From NCBI RefSeq assembly GCF_001039355.2, contig NW_019775968.1, positions 1,246,728 to 1,310,727 of the forward strand: a stretch of DNA of 64,000 nt, in the 5' to 3' direction. Positions 11,901 through 23,500 of this stretch are shown here, piece by piece. The DNA comes from Lingula anatina. Taxonomy: Eukaryota > Brachiopoda > Lingulata > Lingulida > Lingulidae. The notes below the pieces were generated by a model, which made no database searches, was not told the DNA's origin, and saw only the letters and a list, made by a program, of their open reading frames with translations. Made by a program: the position numbers and the translations under genes. Numbering within the stretch: the first letter of the stretch is position 1; each line of letters starts with the position of its first letter.

Positions 11901-14900
11901 TGTCTTAAGATGTCTAAAAAATAATTAATGTTGATTTTGTTTTTTGTATAATTTCATCATATTTAACAGTACTTTGTCATGTCAGTGAAAGTTAACGTAA
12001 GCATGCATGTTTGCCTGTTGTTTATGATGATTTACCAGGAGCCACATGGTCATTAATGTATGGTAATGACTGCATATACCCAATGTTATTTACAAAGTTC
12101 TTTTTCGATATTATGCTCCTTTCACAGGAGAAAAAGATACTCAACGGCTCTCAGGTAATACCACACTCTGCATAATCACTAGTAGTTTGGGAAAGTCCAC
12201 TGCATGTAGTATAGTGGTGTAGATCACAAAGACGACTAGTCCCTAATTATACTTGGTCTATCACACTGCATGAATCTGACTTCTGCTATAATTTTAGCTG
12301 GAAGTAGATTATTTATGCAGACACATGTTGGTTTTTGCTTTTTTTTTTTTTTTTTTTTTTNNNNNNNNNNNNNNNNNNNNNNNNNNNNNNNNNNNNNNNN
12401 NNNNNNNNNNNNNNNNNNNNNNNNNNNTATAATTTTTTGATAACCCACTCCTGGTATTGGCATTAATACTGCTGATGATTTTTTTCTCATCTATTTGTTA
12501 AGTTTTCCTACTCAGACTCAGCCAAATTTGTATCTTTAATTATTTTGTGTAATGTCTGTAGATATGTCAGCTTTGCTGTTTTCTTAGAATGTGCAAATAG
12601 TGCATCATAGTTTATTCTTTTCTTCACCTTTGCAATCTAGAATATTCCATAATTCAATTTCTAAGATAAGTCATCACATGTAAATACAAATTTTTACCAT
12701 CACCTAACCAACATACCAAGTATAAGGTGAGAAGTAAAGAGGATTTGGTCACTTTGGTAAGAAATATATTTGTCTTTTTTGTGTGAGAAAGATGGTGTCA
12801 CTAATATTTCATTTATGTACCTGGAGAAATCATAAGAACTTAGGAGCAGATTAAGGTTTATGTAACTTAATGGAAAGACAAAATTTCATCTGGAAATCTT
12901 GTCAGTTGTGGCCATGTTCATGACAATATGGGACAGTGCATTGCTTTTTAGAGTGAGAAACTTTTCTGTTGTCTTTTCTAATTTTAATTTACACAGTCTG
13001 GTAGATGAATAAAGCACAGGACATCACTATTCCTATTTCTGTTAAACTCACTTATCAAGGTAACTTAAGGTTTGTCCTTCAGCCTTTGATATTTTCTTCT
13101 GTTAGACCAACTTTCATCTGCACAAGCAGAGAATCCACAAAAATCCCCGAATCTCAATTTATGGAACCCAATAATGGGTAAGTCAAAAGAGAGGGGCAGT
13201 TAGTGCTATCTGTGCCATTGTATATAACAATAACAGTTCATGTTCATTAAATTACTAAATTCTACTAAAACCCATTATCAATATACTGACCAAATAGATT
13301 CTTTTTACACATTTATTCATTGACAATGATAATGATGATAAAACACATTTGCCATGTGGATCATTTCACCTCATTCTTATTGATCTTATTAAGTTCAGAC
13401 CTGTTAGAAAGCTTCTTCATTTTTCTACTTTGAGGTATATGAAAGGAATGTAGATGTGTTTGCATAGGAAATTAAGAAGACTTATCAGTGAAGTTTGATA
13501 CCAAAATCTAATGAATACGTTTTCCATTTGGCATGTTTTTTAACACAGTGTAAATGTGTCAGTATAATTCATGTTCATCTGTTGCTGTTATTTAACTTAA
13601 AGTAGAATGTTTATAGTGATAACAAGATGAGAAAAAAATACCCCTTTCTAGTATTGACCATTGTTATATTAGTAATTAATTGATTTGCAAGTTCTTTACC
13701 GTGAGGCTTTCTAATCATGTAAAAGCATTGAAACAACTTTTCTTCGCATTAAAATGACAGCTGAAGACAAAGCTTGAAGCCTTATTCAATAGTAATGATA
13801 CCAATTTATGTTCTTTTGTTTGTTCCTTTTTCACACTGTTTTTGCAATAATTCAATAATAATGATACCATTTTATGTTCTTTTGTTTTTTTCTTTTTTCA
13901 CACTGTTTTTGCAATAACCTGTTATAATAATGTATTATGGTATTATTCCCTTTAAAAACTGGTTATTAGAAAACAGCTTGTAAAGAAATAAACAGCTGTT
14001 ACAGTATTGCTGAAAGCTGCCTTTTGTTTTATATAATTTTTTGTCAATTTTTTCTCCTTTTTTATGGTTTAGTTGTTATTTTTCGATTTCCATCAAAAAA
14101 CTTATTAGATTCAAGAATGGATTCATATTATATTTACATTTTTTTTAAGTGTGTGAAATACATCTCTAGGTTCTCACAGAACTTTGAAATTTTGATGCCA
14201 AGCTCTGACATAGGGTATTTTGCTTCCTAAGGATGACTGTAAGGTGTGTTTTTGTGACAAATGATGATTTCTTTCAGCTTATGATGGGCCAGGCCAGGCC
14301 TATGACAAGTCCAAGAATACAGTTCAGGTGTTACAGGTGACATCAGGATCCTCGAAAGACTTCAGCAGTAGCAGTGGGGAGGAGGATGACATACCAAACA
14401 TCAAAATGACGTCCAAAGGTACTAATTTCTTACACATAATATTACGTGATAGTAAAAAGTTATTTTTTCAGAAATAAAAGTAGATACTGCCATCTTTGCC
14501 ACTGTACCTTTGTTGGATTTAAGTTGCTGAACCATATCAGATTTTCCTTTTTGTATTCAAAGATTTTTGCTTGTGAACTACCCCATCTTCCCATTATTTT
14601 GATGCCTTATCACAAATTTTTTTCTGCCCAACCAAATTTCAAAAATTTATTTTGACACACAGACTCCACAGAAAAACTGAGCTCTAAAAAGATCCCTACC
14701 ATGATGACAGCAGAGGCAGATGACAATGTGGAGGACAGTGATGAAGATCCTGAGAGCACAGTGGAACCTGGACCTGTCACCCCAACACATGGAAGAATAC
14801 CCCGACCCAGAAGCCACAGTCCCTATAGTGCAGGCAGTCCAACTAATATACCAACAGAAAGTGAAAGAAATGTAAGAAGCCATAATGTGCTGTTTCTGAA

Positions 14901-17900
14901 GCTATTTCAAAATTATTATGTTTGAATGGGTGCATTACTGGTACACATGTTGAAGGATTTTGGCATTTCTGTGGTTTTCTGAAATGGGCTTATAGTTCTA
15001 CATTCAGTGATGCTTTTTATGTCTTTGTTTGAAATAAATGATATATAATTTTAAATCTGGTGCACAGGCATGAACGTTTTTATTTTCAAATATGAGTTCC
15101 CCTATAATTACGTCCACCATTTTTCTTTTATTTTTTGTTTACAGGATTTGAACAATCCTCCAGGAGCTACAGGCAGAACTTTAAATGTAGACCCCACTGA
15201 TGATTTAGAAAAATTTGTCATTATGCCTGCACCCCAGGGCGCAACCATCAAATGCCGTATTACCAGGGACAAAAAGGGGGTGGATCGCAACATGTTTCCA
15301 ACTTACTTTCTTCATATGGAAAGAGATGATGGGAAAAAGGTAAACTTGAGTTTCTAGTTTCTGTTGTTGACTCACACCCTGCCAAAAAAATGAAAGAAAA
15401 AAATTACAAATATTTATTAGGTTGCCATTTACAGGTCATCATCATGCCAAAAGCTTGTATGTTCCCGCTGCTTAGTGCCTTGTGTTATTGAGAGGAGCAG
15501 CCTGTAAATTGAATTCTGTATTGATATGGAACAGATTTTGGTGGAGAGTATTATAATTTTATTTGAATGGAAAAGGATGAAACTTCTTGACTTATTGCTG
15601 TTGTTTTGACATCACGTATGGATACATTTAAACTTTGAACTTAAAAAAAGATGCATTTGGACAATTTTGTGAAGTTTTAATAGTCCTTTATACAAATTCC
15701 AGTCTAAGATTGAAAGACAAGGTCCATCTCATGTAAGGGGGTGTAGTCTTTTTTGTTATTTTTGAACATTTGCTTTATGTGCTGCAAGCCATTCTGCTAC
15801 CGTCATTGATTTGCTAGATGTCCATATTTCATAATGAAAGATGACAAATATTTGCCTGATATCACTGATAGATTTGCTGTTTATTGGTTTTCTGGAGTGA
15901 GGGCACTTTTCATTATTGATCTGTCATACTAATGACTCTGTCATTGTAAAGCAATAACATGATATTTTGGTTTGTAAGATTTATGGGAAATTCATGAGAT
16001 TTTTGTCTTTAGTGGTTAAGCTTATTGAAGACTTATAGCGACACACTGTTTAGTGTGCCTAAGATTGTGTGTTATTAGGTTCTGTAGGAAGGCTTTGAAA
16101 AAACATGGCACCTTTACGTAGTATTTCACAAAGTAGAGGGTTTCTGTTGTAAATGCAGTCCATTTTATCTTAGTTGTAATGATAGGCTTGTAACAAGTCC
16201 CATGCCTTTATCATTTTGCTTTTCTTTGTTGGATGCTTTGAAAACAAGGGAGAACATATTGTCTTATAGAATGTATTGTAAATATCTTTTTTCTCAGAAT
16301 AGCTACACATTGTACACTTTAATTTTTTTCTTGTTGCTAAAAGCATGGCAAGCAATATTGCTAAATAAACATTGTTTCCTTCATTGTTTTTCATTAACTT
16401 GTATAGAGTACAATTTTTGAAGCACACATTTTGCACCTTTTCAAACTTCAATAGCTCTACCACCAGATTTTTAAGTGTCAAGAGTACTTTTATTTACTCT
16501 GAAAATTTCATGTTATATCGAGAAAATTGTATGAGGAGAATTATTATTCAAAATTACAAGCTCAGAAAAATATATATGCATATGACTGTTGTCTAACAGT
16601 TAAGGTTAAAGTATTCTCTAAAGGATTTACCAGTCAAATGGATTTTCCTCTGGCAAAAGCAATTTTCTACGTCCCTGCACTGGGATTAATTTTTTATTCA
16701 ATGGTTGAGTTTTAAATGACTGGCCAGTCATATTGAACAGTGCCAAGTGAATGTGCACATTTGAAAAGAAACTATATCAGGCACTTTTATTTGAGGGGGT
16801 TTATAGTTTTTAAGGTTTGGATTGGAAAATATTAGTAGCTTTGAAAGATATGAAGACAAGCTATATATAACTTTGAGAATGTGTACAATATACCTTGAAC
16901 AATAGTTCAGGGAAGTTGCATGCCCTATGGTTAAGTTTCTTATTGGATATATTTCTTCTAATGTGCCACCTTTACCTTACAGGTTTTCCTTCTTGCTGGC
17001 AGAAAGAGAAAAAAGAGCACTACATCCAATTACCTGATCTCTGTTGACCCAACAGATCTGTCACGTGGTGGAGAGGCTTTTGTAGGCAAACTGAGGTGAG
17101 TCAGGACAGATGAAATGGAAATGTTAGTTTGTTGTTGTTGGTGGTGGTGGTGGTGGTGGTGGTGGTGGTGGTGTGTGTGTGTGTGTGCATGCTTGCATGT
17201 ACTAGTATACGTGTATGTGTAGTGTAGTTGGTGGATGAATTAACCCCACAATAGCACATAGCAGTTTTTCTTGGCTAGTGCCAGTACTCTATGACCTCCA
17301 GCAATCAAATTGTGACATTTAGTCTACAACAGAGGAATATCAAGACAACTAGTCCACAATGGAGGTTAATACTTTTGTACTTTCAAGACCTCACTAAGTT
17401 CAAGTTATGTAACAATGTAGGTTGAAACCCATTCTGTGAAACTAAATTTTTAGGTCACTTTTTTGTGATTATTGCAAATAAGACCAAAAACGATCCCTTT
17501 TCTAAGTATTTAAACTAGTACTAAGCATAAGAGAATGGAGAATCTTCTGGAACTCCACAACAAAGTACCTATGAGCCCACTTTGGTTAAGATAAGTTCAA
17601 TATAATGAGATGGCTTTATTTTACTATTCAGGTCAAATCTGCTTGGTACACAATTTACTATTTTTGACAATGGTGACAGTCCCAAGAAACCAGGAGAATC
17701 ATCTCGGCAGGAGCTGGCTGCTGTGGTTTATGTAAGCATGTTAAAGTTTGGAAATCTGTTACTCACCAGGACAGAGCTCAAAATACATAGTCTGTTAATT
17801 CGAAACTATGTTAGTCAATAATTTAATTCAATATTTTAGCCTGGCTGATGAAATTTGCTATATGCTTTAATATGTTATTAGTTTCTTTTTCAAAGAACTC

Positions 17901-19681
17901 TAAATTTCTGAGAATTTTGAAAAAAAAAATGTTTGGTTTCTTCAGGAGACAAATGTCCTAGGTTTCAAAGGGCCTCGCAAGATGACTGTGATCATTCCGG
18001 GCATGAATCTGGATCATGAGCGTGTGCCTGTGGCTCCCAGATCGGTAAGAAAAGCAAAAGACAACAAGACTGTAAAACTGGATTAATGAATAAATTGTTC
18101 ATTGCTAGTTTTAATAAAAGCTTTCCACGAAATAAGTAAAATGTTTTTGTAGTATTTAAAGAGATTCAATCAGTTTTTGCCATGTCATGTTTTTGTAGAT
18201 TCGACTCTCAGACTTGGCGCAGTATTGTGTTTTCACAGATAACTCCAGATATTTTCTGTATAGTTACCGTTCTATTTATCAGGATTATGATGGTCTTGTG
18301 GAAAGATGGAAGCATAAGAGAATGGAGAATCTTCTGGAACTCCACAACAAAACCCCTGTGTGGAATGATGGTGAGTGAAGCAAAGGAACACAGGCCTTAA
18401 AGATTCCAGAGAAATTAGCATTTAAGAATTTCAGTGTGAAATTTTTAGTAAGTCATTGACCATTTGAGCAAGAGTCAAAGGAAGGGATTTTGCAAAGGTC
18501 CACTTATATTTTCAATTAGTGCATACAAATTTTGATGGTTGCATTTGCACATTTTACATCTAATTTTTCATTCCATATTCCATGTCAATAAGTGCACTGT
18601 GAAATATTTAAGTAATCTCCCTTTCTAGAAACACAATCCTATGTGCTGAATTTCCATGGAAGAGTAACTCAAGCCTCAGTGAAGAATTTTCAGATTGTCC
18701 ATGACAATGATGGTAGGTGTTATTATGTACTAGCAAATTATTTATTAATGTTGTGTTTTTTATAAATATTAATATACTGCACTGTAAGTGTCTGTATGTA
18801 TTCTGATTGGTCTGTCTGTCTGTGTTGTTGCTGTCACTATCAATGTCCGACACATGACGTTCGCCCCATAACTGCCAAACCGTATTTTTGTTTTATTATA
18901 AATTTACTGAGTGGCCTTGTTTGGCTAAGAAGCAGGTTGCTTTAAAAAATTGGCATGATCAATTTACAGTTACAGTAATTATTCTGTTTTTTATTTATTT
19001 ATTTATTTATTTTGCACAATTTTGGTGACCTTCACCCCTTAACTTCCAAACAGTATTTTTGTTTTTCTTGAAATTTACTGAGTAGCTTTGTTTGGTAAAG
19101 AAGCAGGTTGCTCTCGAAAATCTACATAATCTGTTTACATTTACAGTAATTATTCTGATTTTTTGCACAATTTTGGTGATGTTCTCCCCATAACTGCCAA
19201 CTCATGTCTTTGTTTTACTTTAAATTTACTGAGTGGCTTTGTTTGTTAAAGACTCATGATTGGTTTACATTTATGTTAAAATTTTTTTTTATTTTCACAC
19301 ATCAGCATTTTCAGTGGCTTTTTCAATGTCCATGTTACTTGTAGTACATAATGTAAGAGGGTAAGAGTGATTAAAGAGTTACGTAACTGCATCAAAATTG
19401 TCCAAAACATTATTTGGTGCATTCTTTTCTGCATAATGTATAAACATTTGTCAGCTTTGCTGCCTTGTTTCAGCTTTGCTGTCTAGTTGTATCTTTCAAT
19501 AATATTTTTTGACACTCGCTAATGGACATTGATTATGTTTTTTTCAGTTGACTACATTGTGATGCAGTTTGGGCGTGTAGCAGAAGATGTGTTCACAATG
19601 GATTTCAACTATCCAATGTGTGCTCTTCAAGCTTTTGGGATAGCTCTCAGTAGCTTTGATAGTAAGCTGGCATGTGAATAA
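8904..19681 (+). CDS. TUB: Tubby/Tubby-like protein (TUB/TULP), 5' end uncertain
   Basis: Exons read in one frame: 8891-8935 (first ATG 8904), 9226-9289, 10611-10776, 12128-12154, 13106-13177, 14278-14418, 14663-14871, 15145-15339, 16983-17095, 17632-17731, 17946-18044, 18283-18370, 18629-18712 and 19548-19681. From the ATG this gives 507 aa. Residues about 10-35 hold the N-terminal basic helix ([12 protein letters not shown]) that in TUB/TULP3 contacts IFT-A. Residues about 90-240 are acidic, Ser/Pro-rich linker. Residues about 255-507 form the Tubby barrel, with the phosphoinositide-binding AGRKRKKS stretch and the family-typical C-terminus FDSKLACE. Family role: PI(4,5)P2-tethered adaptor for GPCR trafficking to cilia and membrane-to-nucleus signalling. 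The acceptor before 8891 leaves NPQN in frame ahead of the ATG, so earlier coding exons may exist outside or within the upstream region. TUB versus TULP3 orthology is not resolved. Confidence 0.93.
12361..12427. other. Assembly gap (67 N) at a poly-T tract
   Basis: A run of N follows about 20 consecutive T. It lies in the Tubby intron between exons 12128-12154 and 13106-13177. The exon phases on either side agree, so no exon need be missing, but a phase-neutral one could be hidden. Confidence 0.95.
13787..13920 (+). repeat. Tandem duplication of about 66 bp in a Tubby intron
   Basis: Two adjacent units share AATGATACCA, TTTATGTTCTTTTGTTT and TTTCACACTGTTTTTGCAATAA. They differ by a few bases. 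Intronic, no function apparent. Confidence 0.75.
17131..17188 (+). repeat. (GTT)n(GGT)n(GT)n compound microsatellite
   Basis: Simple repeat in a Tubby intron just downstream of exon 16983-17095, passing from trinucleotide GGT into dinucleotide GT units. Confidence 0.9.
17523..17564 (+). other. 42-bp exact copy of a downstream Tubby exon segment inside an intron
   Basis: The 42 bases match 18310-18351, the middle of exon 18283-18370, without a mismatch. The match ends abruptly on both sides; a few bases beyond the right edge agree weakly. It lies in the intron before exon 17632-17731 and has no splice sites of its own. It could be a templated insertion, a gene-conversion scar or an assembly fault. 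Confidence 0.85.
18783..19486 (+). mobile_element. Repeat with three internal monomers, pearl/Helitron-like
   Basis: Monomers of about 150-170 bp begin near 18858, 19030 and 19181. Each carries a CCCC(A/T)TAACT(G/T)CCAA-type start, TTTGTTTTA, AAATTTACTGAGT, GTTTGGTAAAGAAGCAGG and a CATGATTGGTTTACA(T/G)TTA block. The element ends with CAGCTTTGCTGTCTAG followed by T. A diverged copy with the same monomers and the same terminus is at 58233-58636. A core of tandem monomers and a CTAG|T end are the layout of bivalve pearl elements and other non-autonomous Helitron relatives. Assignment is inferred; the left boundary is approximate. Confidence 0.55.
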
Positions 19682-21319
19682 AACTTGGTCTCAGAGCATG
19701 ATTAAATTAATTTGACAGATACATCTGTTTTGTCAACTGGATCCATATTAAGCAAGAATGTGATAGGAATTTAATCAGACCAAGATTCACATCTAGAACG
19801 GACTGTATACCCCAAAAATAGAATACTGGAAGTTGTATAATACATCTAGACTTAAAAGGAATTTAACAATTATATAATTGTATACATATGTGCTAGCTTG
19901 GAGGTACTTCATTGCTCATGACATTTGTTCTATTTTATTGACTATATTCCATGCATGTAAGGCCACAGTACTGTGTTTTGAGAAGAATGTGGGCCACTGG
20001 ATAATATTGCCAGTCCCATGTGGTCCAAGTAAAGGTCACATATACATAAAATGTCCCCAAGTGTGCAGAGTATAATGAAGAAGCAAATAGGAGATCCAGA
20101 TTTATTGATGACCTACCATTTTGTTATGTATTTGGATATTCAAATGGGTATTCCCTTTAGATTGGTTACATTAACTTTTTTGAGTGGAAAAAGATGACAG
20201 GACAAAGAGAAAAATGTTGTACTAAGACACAACTATCAAAACCATCAAATTACATCTTTTCTGTTGTTTATTACAAGTTAAACATATACAATAAAGAAAC
20301 TTTAGCCAGTGGATTCATAAATTCATTGGCACAGTATTTAATGGTATGGTAGATGATCATTTACATTGCATTACATTACATACTGCATTATATCCAAATC
20401 AGTAGTAGCATAATTAAAACTAGGCATTTGATCCAAATTGAAAACGCATTTTAAGTGTGACAAGTAAAGTTAAGTTTATGTGTAATATGATGTCACTAGT
20501 AACAAAAATATGTAAATAATGCTACAGCTTTTTGTGTCAGGCATTTCAGGGTATTAGGAACTTGTTAAATGGCATCAAATCCATGTCTTTATGAATTATC
20601 ATGGTGTTTTGTAGTGATCTTCAAAATAAGGAAAACTTCAAATAGAAGTGCTAGCTTTAAAGGAGAGGTAGAAGTTGGGATTTCTTACAAGAGAAAAATT
20701 CAGGAAACCCAAGTGTGCAATTTTCTATAAAGAACGTAACCATGAAGTGTTTTCCTGATCTAAGCTTAAATGTAGTATTGTCTGTCATAGTGCTTATGAT
20801 ATAGTATTCTATTAACCGCACTATAATTGTTTGTGTTATATTCATACCATTGTACTTCAGTGTAAGTTCCCATATATCATTGATAATTGGGATAACAAAG
20901 ACTTTACCCATAATGACATATATTTACCAGGACTATGGGTCTTTATGGTACTAAAAAGTACAAGTTAGGTCACATAGTCAGCAACCAAAAAAATTCACAT
21001 TTCAAACATCGCAATTTCTTTTGTGGAGTAAAGTATACTTTAAATTCCCAGAAATCTATTATTTTTTACATCCGAATACTACTTGTCATTACAGTTAGGT
21101 CACAGATAATTTCATCTTAAAGGATCCTAGTGAAGTACATTTTTACTTTTTTTTCTAAGCCAATTTTCTAATTATAGTTCCAGTATTATTGATTTTAAAT
21201 GGGACCAAAATAGTTTGAACCGTCCATGAAGCATTTTTTTGTGATGAAGCACTAATAATTCTATATCACTGTTATATTATTTTATTCAAGTTTAACTTGT
21301 AGTCATCTTTTTTCTGTAG
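19682..21319 (+). other. Tubby 3' UTR / downstream sequence
   Basis: No further gene seen. An AATAAA overlaps the Tubby stop codon (19677-19682), which is probably too early to serve alone; another lies at 20290-20295. If the alternative exon at 21320 is used, this stretch is its intron. Confidence 0.5.
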
Positions 21320-21441
21320 AGGTTAAGATTGATCCTTTTGTAACTTTGGAAACTTTTACCAAGGAAAATAATAGAGCACTGACAACAATGGAAATGAGAA
21401 GGCGTCCAACTCTTAGTGACTGTATGATTTTCATGAAATAA
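21320..21441 (+). CDS. Candidate alternative last exon of Tubby
   Basis: The canonical last Tubby exon contains a consensus donor (GATA|GTAAGC, intron starting at 19662), six codons before its stop. A strong acceptor (pyrimidine tract ending CTGTAG at 21319) opens an exon whose phase matches exactly. It adds 40 codons, beginning KVKIDPFVTLE and containing a basic RRRPTLSD stretch, before a TAA at 21439-21441, which overlaps an AATAAA. This would replace the invariant SKLACE end of the Tubby barrel with an unrelated tail, giving about 541 aa. Phase, splice sites and protein-like composition support it. No homology is known to me, and an open run of 40 codons could occur by chance. Confidence 0.45.
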
Positions 21442-21687
21442 AAATATTTTCTGACTGATAAACTCATTTTGTCCACATCAAGTTCTTTTCGCAGAAAAAC
21501 TAAACAATATCTTCTGTATTATTTATGTCTGTGTAATTTTCTTGTTTAGGCGGTAAATAAGAGTAACTCATGACTTGATTTTATGCAGCAAAGTGTGTTA
21601 TACAGAGACCAGATTGGAACAAATAACACATTCTCTTTTACTAAATATAAAATGCAGAGAAACTTTTTTTCTTAAAGCGAACTGCTC

Positions 21688-22319
21688 TTATTTGTTCTTG
21701 GTTTTCTTCTTTGATTTCTTTTTTAAGATAATATTTTGTTTCTTAAATAAACTGATATTTGTAGCTTTCTGTTCAAGTTTATTAATTCTGGGAGTTTTTT
21801 TATTGATATTAGATTCCATTTCCTTAGAAATCTTGGCTTTCATCTTCTCTCTTTTCTTCATTTCATTCTTTTTATGCTCTGGTATGTCTGCATACCAAAC
21901 AGTGTTAGCACCATCTTCTTGGTCTTGAACCCGTTTTTGAGTCTTTTTCCTTGTGTGCAAGATCATTTCTCTGAAAGTGAATTTAGGTCATATTTAGAAA
22001 ATTGTCTACAAAGTCAATCCATTTGACTTATTAGCCAACTAGAGTACTATATGTCACTCAGATTTGGTTGACAAAACTGACCTTGCTAATTCATTTATAT
22101 TATATTTTTTCTTACTAAGGTTTCTAAAACAGCAAATTGGTATGTGTTCTGAAAATGTAGGACAATTTCCATCTCCATACTTTCGTTTCCAGGACCTTTC
22201 TCTGTCATATTTGGGGACTGTAGATATAGGTTTCCTCTTAACAGCACTTCTGGCCAGTTTTCTTTTCACTTTCCTGAATTATACCAAAATAAATTGGATT
22301 CAAACTTACTTTAAACATA

Positions 22320-22356
<37 letters not shown>

Positions 22357-23435
22357 AGACATTAAAAAAAACTGCCTACACAGTAGTTATACTAGAGAAC
22401 TGAATACTTTGTCACGTAACTAAGATTCTCTATGTTGGTGAATGCACTAAATGAAGACAAATGGACAAAACTTTTCTGAAAATTAACTTCATGATATATG
22501 ATTTAGAATCGCATAAGTGCCACATAATACAAACTTGTCTGGTTTCTTCATTGTCATCATGTATTCTGGTACTGGACACCCTGCCTCCTGCATCACATTT
22601 GCTATGCTGCAAAATAATAAAACTGTATGATTTACAAAATGGACTTCATGACATGGAATAGTTATTATAATACAACAGTAATATCCATAGACAACCCAGC
22701 GAGTTCAGTTTCACTGCGTTGTCTAGAGGTGTTATGTTGGTCTGTTTATGTTTACCTACAAATCAAACACTGAAAATGTAAAGATTAAAAACATTTCCAA
22801 AATACATACAATCAACATATGGATCATCTTCCTACAGAGGACCCACATCATGGTTATGCTGAACTCTTACCGTTTCAAAAAAGATACATATAAATACACA
22901 ACTTTTTTCTAACCATATCACATTGCAGAATTACTTGAGTTGAAATTGCATTAAAATTATCATGTAACAAATATTCTTCACTAACCTTCTCAAGTTAACA
23001 GCATCATTTTCAGTAAAAAAAGTGACTGCCCTTCCTGGTCTTCCAGCTCGCCCTGTACGACCTGAATGATGAAAGAATAAAAAAAAAACTGACTGAACAA
23101 CACTGCACCTAATCTTAATTTCTAAGAAATGCTTTTGATTTACACACAAATATTACCTTTGTTTTAACTGAAAAAAAAAAAGCATGAAAAAAACTTACCT
23201 ATCCTATGTATATAACTGATGGCACTATTGGGGAAATCAAAGTTGACCACCAAATTAACTCCTTTAAAATCAATACCCCTTCCCATGAGTTCGGTACAAA
23301 TCAGCACCCATATTTTCCCAGCTCTAAAGCTTTTCACGACATTATCTCTCTGAAATATAAAATGCATAATATCTACCAAATCATACCATCTGACTGAAAG
23401 AGCATCATTTATGGATCTTTTAAGATGTTCAAATG

Positions 23436-23500
<65 letters not shown>

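Noticed and set aside
12236-12490. Open frame crossing the N gap
   Set aside because: The frame depends on unknown bases and a poly-T tract, so it carries no information.
23437-23496. Long GT run as a regulatory Z-DNA element
   Set aside because: Ordinary microsatellite in an intron; nothing else supports a regulatory role.
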